64,000 bases of DNA. It comes from Pseudoalteromonas sp. H71. Its GTDB lineage: Bacteria > Pseudomonadota > Gammaproteobacteria > Enterobacterales > Alteromonadaceae. The notes beneath the pieces were generated by a model. It did no database searches. It saw only the letters and a program-made list of their open reading frames with translations, and was not told the DNA's origin. This document shows, piece by piece, positions 1 to 8,690 of the stretch. Each line of letters starts with the position of its first letter. The first letter of the stretch is position 1. The stretch covers positions 184,711 to 248,710 of the forward strand of contig NZ_LODI01000002.1 of the NCBI RefSeq assembly GCF_001468485.1, read 5' to 3'. The position numbers were made by a program, and so were the translations under genes.

Positions 1-446
1 TCGGCAAACACACCTAAACGTTTAAAATCAACTTTTTGACCTTCAACTTGCTTTTTAGCATATGCGCGGCATTTTTCACGAAACTCGCTCGCAGTTACTT
101 TAACGCCAGGCTTACCTACTTTTTTCTCAACCATTAACTCAATTGGTAAACCGTGACAGTCCCAACCTGGAATATACGGCGAGTCGAAATCTGATAAGGT
201 TTTAGACTTAACAATAATGTCTTTTAAAATTTTATTGACTGAGTGACCTAAGTGGATGTCGCCATTTGCATACGGAGGGCCGTCGTGCAAAATAAAGGTT
301 TTTTTACCTTTTTTAGCGCTGCGGATTTGACCGTAAAGGTCGTCTTCATACCATGCTTTTAGCATTTTTGGTTCACGTTGTGCCAAATTGCCACGCATTG
401 GAAACGGTGTTTCCGGTAAGTTCAAAGTATGTTTATAGTCGCTCAT
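1..446 (-). CDS. ileS: Isoleucyl-tRNA synthetase, N-terminal part (cut by window edge)
   Basis: Charges tRNA-Ile with isoleucine in the cytoplasm. Only the first 148 or so residues are in the window; the rest lies beyond base 1. The class-I signature HLGH is at residues 65-68, within a [15 protein letters not shown] context, which is typical of IleS. The ATG is at 446, and the stop of ribF lies only 5 bases upstream, so the two genes are co-transcribed, as in the murJ-ribF-ileS-lspA order common in gammaproteobacteria. Confidence 0.96.
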   Translation of the reverse strand, partial: MSDYKHTLNLPETPFPMRGNLAQREPKMLKAWYEDDLYGQIRSAKKGKKTFILHDGPPYANGDIHLGHSVNKILKDIIVKSKTLSDFDSPYIPGWDCHGLPIELMVEKKVGKPGVKVTASEFREKCRAYAKKQVEGQKVDFKRLGVFA

Positions 447-451
447 TTATC

Positions 452-1402
452 CTACATTCCGTCTCTATCGGCTACCTGATTTAAACCAAAACACTGTTTA
501 GCGGCGGCAACATCTGTTGCTATTTGCGCCGTTAATTGTGTTAATGTCTCGAATTTTTTTTCATCGCGGAGTTTTTGTATCAACTCAACGTGCATAAATT
601 GTCCGTAAATGTCTTGTGCAAAGTCAAAAAGATGAACTTCTAGAAGTGCACGTGTCCCATTAAATGTGGGTTTATTGCCTATATTAGCAACTCCAAAAAC
701 CCGTTTCCCTGCAATGGTCGCTTGCACAGCAAACACTCCATTTACGGGGCAAACTTGGCGTTTGAGCGCTATATTTGCGGTTCTAAAGCCAAGTTCACGG
801 CCTCGTTTCCAACCATGTATAACACGCCCAGAAATCGCATAATTATGACCAAGCATTACTTTGGCATCAGCTAAGTTGCCACATGCCAATGCTTCACGTA
901 TTAACGTGCTGCTTACTCTAGCATTTAACTGGTGAAAACTCGCAGTGCTTTGTACATCCATGCCCGCTTGTTTACCCATATTAACAAGTAAATTAAAATT
1001 ACCTTTACGTTGTTGGCCAAACCTAAAGTCGTCACCCACCGTTAGCGCTTTAACACCGAGTTTTTTTATTAGTATCTCGTTCACAAACTGTTCTGCGTGC
1101 ATATTTGCAAACTGCTGGTTAAAGCTAATGCAAATAACTCGCTCAATGCCTAAATCGCTCAATAAACGCAGCTTATCACGTAACCGAGTAAGCCTTGCTG
1201 GGGCATTGTTTTTTGCAAAAAACTCTTGAGGCTGAGGCTCAAACAACAACACCGTACTAGGTAAGTTATGTGCTTTAGCGTCGGCTAACAAGCCTTTTAA
1301 CACTTGCGCATGACCTAAGTGAACGCCGTCAAAATTACCAATAGTTAACACACACCCAAAATGCTGTGGGCGAATATTGTGTATACCTCTAATTAACTCC
1401 AT
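452..1402 (-). CDS. ribF: Bifunctional riboflavin kinase / FAD synthetase
   Basis: Makes FMN from riboflavin and FAD from FMN. The 316 residues match the usual two-domain length. The N-terminal adenylyltransferase domain carries GNFDGVHLGH at residues 22-31. The C-terminal flavokinase half holds GRELGFRTANI; most family members have PTAN where this one reads RTAN, a Pro-to-Arg change next to the Mg-ATP-binding Thr/Asn. The C-terminal RDEKKFETL stretch, which contains the flavokinase acidic residue, is present. The gene sits between murJ and ileS in the conserved order. Confidence 0.96.
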   Translation of the reverse strand: MELIRGIHNIRPQHFGCVLTIGNFDGVHLGHAQVLKGLLADAKAHNLPSTVLLFEPQPQEFFAKNNAPARLTRLRDKLRLLSDLGIERVICISFNQQFANMHAEQFVNEILIKKLGVKALTVGDDFRFGQQRKGNFNLLVNMGKQAGMDVQSTASFHQLNARVSSTLIREALACGNLADAKVMLGHNYAISGRVIHGWKRGRELGFRTANIALKRQVCPVNGVFAVQATIAGKRVFGVANIGNKPTFNGTRALLEVHLFDFAQDIYGQFMHVELIQKLRDEKKFETLTQLTAQIATDVAAAKQCFGLNQVADRDGM

Positions 1403-1485
1403 GCCACCTAAAGCCTTTTTTCAGCAAGTATTATCACGACTTATACCAAGGAAAAGCCACAAGGCTGCCGATTATAATCTTTTTT

Positions 1486-3066
1486 TTAGTTTGATTCAGT
1501 AATTGCTACACTTTTTATCGTATTTAGTCTTACGCCCATTAAAAAGAGCATTGTAAAGTAGCTAACTCCTGCTAGTGCAACAAGGGCAATTAATAATATA
1601 ACTTGCTGTACGAACGCCCACGAGGCCCAGTAATAGTAACTACTTACATACCATGTAACACACCCCATAACTATACTTGCAACAAAACACTTTATAGTGA
1701 AACGCAAACTCATAGAAGAAAACTGATAAACGTTTTCTTTTTTAAGCTGCCTGTAAAGTAAAAATGCATTACAACTGGCTGACATTGATGTCGCGAGTGC
1801 TAACCCTAAGTAACCAATAAAGGGTGCCAACATAATGTTAAATACCATATTTAACACTAAGGTTATAATCCCAATTCGTACCGGCGTTTTAGTATCTTGG
1901 CGGGAATAAAAACCAGGCGCGAGCACTTTAATCAACATAAAGCTAACTAACCCTACAGAGTAAGCAACAACACCTAAACTTACCGCTTTTACATGATCAA
2001 CACTGTCCTCTTTAAAAGCACCATGATCGAATAACACCGTAATTATAAGTGGGCTAATTATCATTAAGCCAACCATTGCTGGTATACCTAAAAATATTAC
2101 AAAGCGAACCCCCCAATCTAACGTCTGCTGAAAATCACTGAGTTTTTTACTGCTGTGCAATTTAGAGAGTGCGGGTAAAATGACCGTTGCTATACCAATT
2201 CCAAATAAGCCAAGCGGAAACTCTATTAGCCTATCTGAGTAATAAAGCCATGCTATAGAGCCTGTCATCAGTAATGAGGCTATCATGGTATCTAGTAATA
2301 AATTAATTTGGCTTATCGATACGCCAAACAATGCAGGCAGCATCAGCTTGCGCACTTTTTTTACGTTCTCGTCTTGCCAAGCCCAACGCGGACGAGCCAA
2401 CATTTTAGCGCGGTATAAAAACGGCAGTTGAAATAACAATTGAACAATACCACCTACAAATACACCAACGGCCAACGCATAGGCGCCTACACTAAATTTA
2501 TCATGTAAAAAGATTGCACAGGTAATAATTGATATATTTAGCAACACAGGGGTAAACGCTGCAACGGCAAAACGATTGTAAACGTTCATTACAGCCCCGC
2601 TCAGCGCGACTAAACTTACAAAAAACAAGTATGGAAAAGTAAACTTTAATAACGAACTGGCTAGTTCAAACTTTTCTGCATTAGGGCCGCCCTGCCACCA
2701 ATCAATAAACCACCCTGTACCAAATAAAGCGGCGATAACTGGCGAAGCCACCACACCAAAAATAGTGACTAACAGTAAAATAGTACTCAGCGTACCGGCT
2801 GCTTGGGCAACAAAGAGCCTTACTTTATCATCACCTTCCTGCTCCTTTATTTCACTTAAAACGGGTACAAATGCCTGTGCAAAAGCGCCTTCTGCAAATA
2901 AGCGACGTAAAAAATTAGGAATTCGGTTAGCAAATAAAAAAACATCAGCTGCAGCACTTGCTCCTAATAAATTAGCAACAACAGCATCTCTTACGAGTCC
3001 TAAAATGCGCGATATCATAGTCATACAACTAACAATCATACCGGAGCGAAATAAACCTTTTGACAC
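1486..3066 (-). CDS. murJ: Lipid II flippase MurJ (MviN)
   Basis: Moves lipid-linked peptidoglycan precursor (lipid II) across the inner membrane. The 526-residue protein is almost entirely hydrophobic, with about 14 predicted membrane segments, and begins with the family-typical SKGLFRSGMIVS...ISRILGLVRD. The start is read as GTG at 3066, because this gives the conserved N-terminus and an AGG lies 6 bases upstream; no ATG precedes the conserved residues. It is the first gene of the murJ-ribF-ileS group and diverges from rpsT. Confidence 0.95.
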   Translation of the reverse strand: MSKGLFRSGMIVSCMTMISRILGLVRDAVVANLLGASAAADVFLFANRIPNFLRRLFAEGAFAQAFVPVLSEIKEQEGDDKVRLFVAQAAGTLSTILLLVTIFGVVASPVIAALFGTGWFIDWWQGGPNAEKFELASSLLKFTFPYLFFVSLVALSGAVMNVYNRFAVAAFTPVLLNISIITCAIFLHDKFSVGAYALAVGVFVGGIVQLLFQLPFLYRAKMLARPRWAWQDENVKKVRKLMLPALFGVSISQINLLLDTMIASLLMTGSIAWLYYSDRLIEFPLGLFGIGIATVILPALSKLHSSKKLSDFQQTLDWGVRFVIFLGIPAMVGLMIISPLIITVLFDHGAFKEDSVDHVKAVSLGVVAYSVGLVSFMLIKVLAPGFYSRQDTKTPVRIGIITLVLNMVFNIMLAPFIGYLGLALATSMSASCNAFLLYRQLKKENVYQFSSMSLRFTIKCFVASIVMGCVTWYVSSYYYWASWAFVQQVILLIALVALAGVSYFTMLFLMGVRLNTIKSVAITESN

Positions 3067-3242
3067 CTTAAACCTACTTAAAAATCCCTAAGACACACGA
3101 TTATGCCACAGTCTTTTTTATAAATCGCTTTAAAGCACTAGGCTGAGGGTCTGTGCTTTGTTACAATAGCGTCATTAACTGCTAAAGCGGCAAATTGATG
3201 CTCGTTATAAGGAGCAGTTTTTCTTGGATTGTTAAATTTAAA

Positions 3243-3271
3243 TTGACATTCATGATAGAAACAGGCATATT
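3243..3271 (+). promoter_or_regulatory. Putative sigma-70 promoter of rpsT
   Basis: TTGACA at 3243-3248 is a perfect -35 box. It is followed after 17 bases by CATATT (3266-3271) as a weaker -10 box. The predicted start lies about 40 bases before the rpsT initiation codon. The 253-base murJ-rpsT gap holds nothing else I can name. Confidence 0.4.
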
Positions 3272-3319
3272 CCACGGCCTTTAATTTAAGCTTTATTTTA
3301 AGATTGTTAGGAGCAAACC

Positions 3320-3580
3320 TTGGCTAACATCAAGTCTGCAAAAAAACGCGCTATCACAAGCGAAAAGAACCGTCAGCACAACGCAAGCCGTCGCTCAATG
3401 ATGCGCACTTACTTCAAAAAAGTAGTTGTTGCTATTGAAGCTGGCGATAAAGAAGCTGCACAGCAAGCTTTCTCTGTTGCTACACCTATCCTAGACCGTT
3501 ACGCAACTAAGGGTCTAATTCACAAAAACAAAGCAGCTCGTCATAAGAGCCGTTTAGCAGCTAAGATTAAAGCGCTATAA
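3320..3580 (+). CDS. rpsT: 30S ribosomal protein S20
   Basis: A primary 16S rRNA-binding protein of the small ribosomal subunit. The 86-residue, Lys/Arg/Ala-rich product starts [17 protein letters not shown] and ends [15 protein letters not shown], as S20 does. The initiation codon is TTG at 3320, preceded by AGGAG at a good distance; no in-frame ATG would keep the conserved N-terminus. E. coli rpsT also starts with UUG, where the weak codon is part of translational autoregulation, so the same control is plausible here. A strong terminator follows the gene. Confidence 0.97.
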   Translation: MANIKSAKKRAITSEKNRQHNASRRSMMRTYFKKVVVAIEAGDKEAAQQAFSVATPILDRYATKGLIHKNKAARHKSRLAAKIKAL

Positions 3581-3600
3581 TTTGTTTTTGCTTGAATATA

Positions 3601-3628
3601 AAAAACCGGCTTTTGCCGGTTTTTTTTT
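3601..3628. terminator. Bidirectional rho-independent terminator after rpsT
   Basis: AAAAACCGGC and GCCGGTTTTT form a GC-rich stem around a TTTT loop, with a T run on both strands. It lies between the convergent rpsT and receiver genes and can end both transcripts. Confidence 0.85.
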
Positions 3629-3645
3629 ACTTTAAATATTGTGAT

Positions 3646-4029
3646 TTACATTATTTCTAAATCAGGATAAAACTTTTTAAGCATGGCGGCTATTTTCTTT
3701 GGCGTAAATGGTTTTACAATAAACCCTTTAGCCCCTTTATCTATAGCATCCTTCACGTTATCAACACCTGAATGAGCAGAGACCATCACCACATTTGTTT
3801 CGGGGCTCATTTCGTTAATTTGTGCGATTAATTCTTTACCATCTCCATCTGGCAATTCAATATCTAAAAAAATCATACTGTATTTTGCAGCTTGGCATTC
3901 ACTAATACACTGTGAGGCGGTAGATGCTTCCTTTACATTGTCTATCCCTAGATGCATGAGCGTTTGACTCAAAAAACTACGCACCGTGCTAACGTCATCC
4001 ACAATTAAAATTGATAGCTGCGTGTCCAT
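3646..4029 (-). CDS. Stand-alone CheY-like response regulator receiver protein
   Basis: A 127-residue single receiver domain with no output domain. It carries the acidic pair DD at residues 11-12, the phospho-acceptor Asp56 (in FLDIELPDGDG), Ser84 and Lys106 (in VKPF). The start is placed at the second ATG (4029) because GAGGA lies 7 bases before it and only one base before the upstream ATG at 4035. No kinase gene is adjacent. It is distinct from the flagellar CheY at 19348-19731, so its partner and output are unknown; a role in chemotaxis or in a phosphorelay is possible. Confidence 0.85.
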   Translation of the reverse strand: MDTQLSILIVDDVSTVRSFLSQTLMHLGIDNVKEASTASQCISECQAAKYSMIFLDIELPDGDGKELIAQINEMSPETNVVMVSAHSGVDNVKDAIDKGAKGFIVKPFTPKKIAAMLKKFYPDLEIM

Positions 4030-4142
4030 CTTCATTCCTCATAGGCTATAAGCTAACTTTACGTTATTATAATAATTAGCTTAGTATATAAATTTACTAT
4101 TTGAATTATAAAGACCTATGTAAAAAAGGCCAGATCTGCTTT

Positions 4143-4586
4143 ATGTCAAAAACACCAAAAAAACAATCCTTGCTAGGTAAAACACCAGCAAGAAAAAAAA
4201 CAACACAAAAAAACAAAACTCAGGCAACTTCTCAAAGGCAGGCTCAAACAAATCAACACAATATTGATGCTGCGTTAAATAGCCAAGAACCTAAAGCCAA
4301 AAAAGGACTGTTAATAACGCTCGCTATTATTGCAGTAATCATTGTCGCTTTTCCAAAACCAACTTTACTCACCTATAAAAAATTAGGGATGGTTAGCGAA
4401 AGTATTTATTGGCCTGGTGTATTTGGATACGGTGCAACGCTTATAGACTCTAATTTACACCCTAAGTTTGACGATAAGCGCAAATCTCTTTATTTATGCC
4501 GTGATTTACAGAACCCGCAGAGCTGTCAAAAGTATCAAGTTATTGCTGACGACGGTCTAATTTCAGCGATTAAAAGTTACTTTTAG
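4143..4586 (+). CDS. Hypothetical membrane-anchored protein
   Basis: Not recognised. The 147-residue product has a strongly basic, Lys/Gln/Thr-rich cytoplasmic N-terminus (1-53), a single membrane segment at about 55-70, and an outer domain with two cysteines (YLCRDLQNPQSCQKY) that could form a disulfide. The reading frame is open further upstream to a TTG at 4101, but the ATG at 4143 is preferred because the preceding residues look unlike a protein start. A type II single-pass membrane protein of the periplasm is the safest reading. Confidence 0.6.
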   Translation: MSKTPKKQSLLGKTPARKKTTQKNKTQATSQRQAQTNQHNIDAALNSQEPKAKKGLLITLAIIAVIIVAFPKPTLLTYKKLGMVSESIYWPGVFGYGATLIDSNLHPKFDDKRKSLYLCRDLQNPQSCQKYQVIADDGLISAIKSYF

Positions 4587-4692
4587 CATAAATAAAACTA
4601 ATCTGAAAATATAAAATTACTTGGTTGAAAGGTGCGCAAAAGATCACCATAATGGCGCTCCTTTTTTCAACAACTGAACTATTGAAACAACC

Positions 4693-4938
4693 ATGCTAAA
4701 CGAGCTAGATTGGCTTTTAAACACGATACTACTTGCACTAGGTTTAGGTGCATTCTTTATTAACCACATAACATTACTGCGCGTAGCTGCGATAAGTGCA
4801 TGTGGCCTGCTATTTTTATCATTTAGCTTAGATCTTATGTCGTCGAGTGTTATTTCAAATATGAGTTTGGTATTGATCAATACATTTTACCTGTTTAAGG
4901 TTTATACATTTGGGCAACTTAATGTAACTCAGAGCTAA
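4693..4938 (+). CDS. Hypothetical small membrane protein
   Basis: Not recognised. An 81-residue hydrophobic protein with two or three predicted membrane segments (about residues 8-25, 31-50 and 55-72). The plus-strand frame is preferred over the overlapping minus-strand frame because it starts with ATG, gives a coherent membrane topology, and is followed closely by a terminator in the right orientation. It follows the 147-residue membrane protein on the same strand by about 100 bases. Confidence 0.5.
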   Translation: MLNELDWLLNTILLALGLGAFFINHITLLRVAAISACGLLFLSFSLDLMSSSVISNMSLVLINTFYLFKVYTFGQLNVTQS

Positions 4939-4961
4939 CAACTTCCCTTAGAATTTTTTAT

Positions 4962-4986
4962 AGCCCAGCATTGCTGGGCTTTTTTA
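4962..4986 (+). terminator. Rho-independent terminator
   Basis: AGCCCAGCA and TGCTGGGCT make a 9-bp stem, followed directly by a T run. It ends the small membrane-protein transcript at 4693-4938. Confidence 0.8.
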
Positions 4987-5067
4987 TTGTATAAATCAAA
5001 ATGGTTGGGAAATTGGGTGAACTAAGATAATATTTACCTCGTATTACATTATTTTTGAGATTTCGGT

Positions 5068-5646
5068 ATGTCTTTATCTGATTTTGATTTATTTTTATCT
5101 TCTATGGAAGATGTGACCCCTATTAGCAGTGATACCATTAAGCCGTTATCAAATAACCCTCACTCTTCACTTGCGCAGCAACAAAAGCGACAAGCGGCTG
5201 AAAACACTTTATCGGTAGATGAAAACTACTTAAGTTCAGAGTCTGTAGAGCTTGTTGAGCCATTTGCTATATTAAGCTTTAAAAAAGACGGTGTACAAGG
5301 TCCTGTATTTAAAAACTTGCGTTTAGCAAAGTATCAAGTTGACGCGACCTTAGACCTTCATGGCCAGCTACTTAACAATGCACGCAATACGCTCTTTAAT
5401 TTTATTAATGACTGTCAGCAGCAAAATGTACGTGTGGTGCTTATTAGGCATGGTGTAGGAATCAAAAATAAAACTAAACCGGGAATACTTAAAAGTTTTG
5501 TAAATAAATGGCTACCTGAGTTGCCCGCAGTGTTAGCATATCATACTGCACAGAGACATCATGGTGGGAGTGGCGCAACTTATGTTTTGCTTAAAAAAAG
5601 TGCCGATAAAAAACACGAAAATAGAGAAATTCACAGCAAGCGGTAA
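5068..5646 (+). CDS. smrA: Smr-domain DNA endonuclease SmrA (YdaL-like)
   Basis: Small MutS-related (Smr) domain protein; family members nick DNA or cleave RNA. The 192-residue product has a variable N-terminal half and a C-terminal Smr domain with the signature DLHG (96-99), the RHG core (127-129) and the HGGSGA motif (165-170). Length and layout match SmrA/YdaL rather than the C-terminal domain of MutS2. It is a single gene; the downstream neighbour runs the other way. Confidence 0.85.
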   Translation: MSLSDFDLFLSSMEDVTPISSDTIKPLSNNPHSSLAQQQKRQAAENTLSVDENYLSSESVELVEPFAILSFKKDGVQGPVFKNLRLAKYQVDATLDLHGQLLNNARNTLFNFINDCQQQNVRVVLIRHGVGIKNKTKPGILKSFVNKWLPELPAVLAYHTAQRHHGGSGATYVLLKKSADKKHENREIHSKR

Positions 5647-5664
5647 ACCTGCTGTGTCAATTTT

Positions 5665-5763
5665 TTATAAAACAGTTGGCTGATTAAACCATGCAGATAC
5701 GCCTAATATTATTATTGAAATTATAATTAAGCTTAACCTAGCACCGCCCTGATTTGTTTTCAT
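5665..5763 (-). CDS. Small single-pass membrane protein, 32 residues
   Basis: An unlisted short frame in the gap between smrA and the dehydrogenase. It reads MKTNQGGARLSL, then a run of Ile/Leu/Val (about residues 11-24), then AWFNQPTVL and a stop. AGAGGGTGA lies just before the ATG, which is an unusually good ribosome-binding site for chance sequence. A polar N-terminus, one membrane helix and a short tail fit a bacterial membrane microprotein. Function unknown; expression is not shown by sequence alone. Confidence 0.5.
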   Translation of the reverse strand: MKTNQGGARLSLIIISIIILGVSAWFNQPTVL

Positions 5764-5851
5764 TTCACCCTCTTTATATTTTTATTGTTGAGAACACATA
5801 TAACATTAATAAAAATTACATATGTTAACAAGCTGTTTCTTTAAATATTTA

Positions 5852-6772
5852 TCAATATCCTTTCGTTCTATCTATTCGATTATTTAAAGTAATACCTTGC
5901 TGCAAGCGTTCAACGTTTTCTGCTATTTGTGCTGTAACACTGTTTATATCTGATAATGCAGCACAATGCGGTGTAAGGGTTATTTTATCATGCTGCCAAT
6001 AAGGGTGTTCTTTACCAAGAGGTTCGTGTTCAAAAACGTCAATAACTGCAGCTCGAAGTGAATTTTCCTCTAAGGCATTAAGTAAATCAGCTTCTATAAC
6101 ATGCTCACCTCGCGCAACATTTATAATAACAGCATGATTAGGAAGCATACTAATTGTACTTTTATTAATAATACCTTTCGTTTTTTTGGTTAATGGCAAC
6201 AAACATATTAGATAATCAATATTGCTAAGCATTTTTTGAAGCCCTTGTTCGCCATAAAATAAATTAACTGTATTACTCGTTTTATGTGTATGAGCCCAAG
6301 CATTTACACTAAAGTTATTGGCAATAAGTTGTTTCGCACATGCTTTGCCTAGCTCCCCAAAACCCAAAATCCCTACCTTATTTTGTTCATAAGCGCGTTT
6401 AGGTTTCCATTGCTGCTGTGTTTGCTTAATAAAGTATTCTTTTAATCGTAATTTTTGCGCTAAAACGTGAGTTAAGACATATTCGGCCATGTCTTGCGCT
6501 AACTTTTCGTCAACTATACGTACTACATCTATATTGTCGCCAAGCAAACTTAAATCAATGCTGTCTACACCGGCACCGAATGACGATACCGCTTTAAGGT
6601 TTGGTAACTTTGCCCACATATCTTGTGGTGCTTTCCATGCTAATACAAAATCAATACTTTCTAGATTATTACAATCTGGCCATTGCTGTATTTGTGTAGA
6701 GGGTAATCGGGCTTGTAATTGCTCTATTAACTTTGTGTTATCTCGCCCTGTAATTGCTACTAATACCGACAT
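5852..6772 (-). CDS. D-2-hydroxyacid dehydrogenase, GhrA-like (glyoxylate/hydroxypyruvate reductase)
   Basis: An NAD(P)H-dependent reductase of 2-oxoacids. The 306-residue product carries the Rossmann motif G-F-G-E-L-G at residues 137-142 and the catalytic set of the family: Arg in NVARGE, Glu in DVFEHEPL, His in LTPHCAALS. The start is put at the ATG at 6772 because GGAAG lies 5 bases upstream; the frame extends to a TTG at 6784 without support. The exact substrate (glyoxylate, hydroxypyruvate or another) cannot be read from sequence. Confidence 0.85.
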   Translation of the reverse strand: MSVLVAITGRDNTKLIEQLQARLPSTQIQQWPDCNNLESIDFVLAWKAPQDMWAKLPNLKAVSSFGAGVDSIDLSLLGDNIDVVRIVDEKLAQDMAEYVLTHVLAQKLRLKEYFIKQTQQQWKPKRAYEQNKVGILGFGELGKACAKQLIANNFSVNAWAHTHKTSNTVNLFYGEQGLQKMLSNIDYLICLLPLTKKTKGIINKSTISMLPNHAVIINVARGEHVIEADLLNALEENSLRAAVIDVFEHEPLGKEHPYWQHDKITLTPHCAALSDINSVTAQIAENVERLQQGITLNNRIDRTKGY

Positions 6773-6933
6773 AGTTACTTCCAAAATAAGTTTATATAAA
6801 AATCAATGCTGACCAATCAATCACTAAGCAGCCTTCTTTACACTTTAAAAGGTCACACAACTGCAAAATAACTGTCACACCCTTTTTTTACTCTATATAC
6901 ATGGCAACCAAGCTAAATTGCAAAGAGGTTTGT

Positions 6934-8640
6934 ATGATCAGTGTCGATAAAGTAATTGCAGCAAATTTACCACAATTAGAAAGCTCACCAAAAGTAAAAA
7001 GCCTAGTAAAAAAGGGGTTAGGCTATTTATTGCATGAACAAGAGTTTGTTGCCTTTGCAGACACCTACCCTCATTTACAAGGGCTAGAATTTGTTGAACA
7101 AGTTCTCGATGAGCTAAATTTTGATACACGTTATAAGCCAAAGCAAATAGAGCATATTCCTAGCGAAGGTAAATTAATTATTGTTGCAAACCACCCTATA
7201 GGCTCTTTAGATGCGCTTGCATTAATTAAAGTGATCTCAAGCGTAAGAAAAGATTTAAAAGTTGTCGCAAACCGTATGCTTATGTCGGTAACCCCTATGC
7301 ATGATTTGCTTTTACCTGTGAATAATTTATCAGGCACAAGTAAAAAACAAGAGCTTCATAATATTCACCAGCATTTAAAGAATGAGGGGGTATTATTGAT
7401 ATTTCCCGCCGGCGAAGTTTCACGATTAAGCCCAACAGGTATCAAAGATTGTAAATGGAACAGCGGATTTTTACGTATGGCAAAAAAAGCGAATTGTCCT
7501 ATATTACCCATTTATATTAAAGCTAAGAACAGCCCGTTATTTTATGGTACTTCAATAATTTATAAACCATTAGCTAGCTTATTATTAGTAAAAGAAATGT
7601 TTAAACAACGCCAAAAATCGTTAGAGTTTGAAATTGGTGCGTCTATCCCTCCTGCGTCATACCTAATAGAAAACTTGAAAGACAAAGAGGTTGTTAACTT
7701 AATTAGAAAACAACTGTATCGCCTCACAAGCAAAAAACCGTTACCACTAAAAACACAAACACCGATTGCTGTTCCAGAATGCAGAAAAGAGCTGAAAAAA
7801 GCGATAGAGGCGTGCCAGCTTCTGGGGAAAACACAAGATGGAATGCATATTCATCTATATCAATATACAGGTAGCTCACCTATTTTTAGAGAACTGGGTA
7901 GGTTGAGAGAAATAGCGTTTAGAGCCGTCGGTGAAGGCAGCGGTAAACGCCGCGATATAGATAAATACGATATGGATTATCAACATCTCGTGCTTTGGGA
8001 TCCAACACAGTTAGAGTTAGCTGGTGCCTATAGATTAGCATGTGCTAAAGAAATTATTGATAAGCATGGTCGTAAAGGGCTATATACCGATAGCCTGTTT
8101 ACATACACCGATGCCATGGAACCCTATTTGGAGCAAGGAATCGAGCTTGGCCGTAGTTTTGTTCAGCCAAAGTATTGGGGCCGTAAAAGTCTAGATTATT
8201 TGTGGTACGGTATTGGTGCTTTTATTAAAAGCTACCCTCAATATCGCTATTTATTTGGTGCTGTTAGCGTACCTAACACGCTAGCTGATCCAGCAAAAGC
8301 CATGCTAGTGCATTACTACCAACATTATTATAAAGCAGATGAGATACTTGCCACTCCTAATAACGAATTTAAACCCAGTGAACAACAGCTCGGACAATGT
8401 GACATCATTTTTTGCAAAAACGATGTAAAAGAGGACTTTGTAGAACTCAAACATGTACTTGCTAATATGGGCGCGCAAGTACCTACGCTATTTAAACAAT
8501 ACACCGAGCTATGCAAACCTGGCGGAGTGAAATTTTTAAGTTTTAGTATAGATCCCGACTTTAACAATTGTATTGACGGTTTAGTCTTAGTTGACTTACA
8601 CAGTGTAAAAGAAAATAAAGCCAAACGATATTTAAGCTAA
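6934..8640 (+). CDS. Two-domain acyltransferase: PlsC-like plus OlsB/GNAT-like (OlsF-like, ornithine lipid synthesis?)
   Basis: The 568-residue protein joins two enzymes. The N-terminal half is a glycerophospholipid-type O-acyltransferase with NHPIGSLD (86-93, catalytic His87 and Asp93) and FPAGEVSR (157-164). The C-terminal half, from about residue 300, resembles the N-acyltransferase OlsB (ELGRLREIAFRAVGEG...RDIDKYDMDYQHLVLW). Such fusions include OlsF, which makes ornithine lipids by itself; that function is inferred here. The start is the ATG at 6934, with AGAGG in front; an upstream ATG at 6901 lacks a ribosome-binding site. It converges with dapE. Confidence 0.75.
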   Translation: MISVDKVIAANLPQLESSPKVKSLVKKGLGYLLHEQEFVAFADTYPHLQGLEFVEQVLDELNFDTRYKPKQIEHIPSEGKLIIVANHPIGSLDALALIKVISSVRKDLKVVANRMLMSVTPMHDLLLPVNNLSGTSKKQELHNIHQHLKNEGVLLIFPAGEVSRLSPTGIKDCKWNSGFLRMAKKANCPILPIYIKAKNSPLFYGTSIIYKPLASLLLVKEMFKQRQKSLEFEIGASIPPASYLIENLKDKEVVNLIRKQLYRLTSKKPLPLKTQTPIAVPECRKELKKAIEACQLLGKTQDGMHIHLYQYTGSSPIFRELGRLREIAFRAVGEGSGKRRDIDKYDMDYQHLVLWDPTQLELAGAYRLACAKEIIDKHGRKGLYTDSLFTYTDAMEPYLEQGIELGRSFVQPKYWGRKSLDYLWYGIGAFIKSYPQYRYLFGAVSVPNTLADPAKAMLVHYYQHYYKADEILATPNNEFKPSEQQLGQCDIIFCKNDVKEDFVELKHVLANMGAQVPTLFKQYTELCKPGGVKFLSFSIDPDFNNCIDGLVLVDLHSVKENKAKRYLS

Positions 8641-8690
8641 TCAAGGCGAGGTGCCCCTCGGTGCTACCTACCTGCTGTTAAAAAGCGAGC

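Noticed and set aside
4644-4880. Minus-strand open frame opposite the 81-residue membrane protein
   Set aside because: Composition unlike a protein; the plus-strand frame has coherent topology and a terminator.
5604-5612. GCCGATAA on the plus strand at the end of smrA
   Set aside because: No matching -35 box and no flagellar gene downstream.
8647-8660. CGAGG/CCTCG hairpin between the acyltransferase gene and dapE
   Set aside because: Five-base stem without a T run; too weak to call a terminator.
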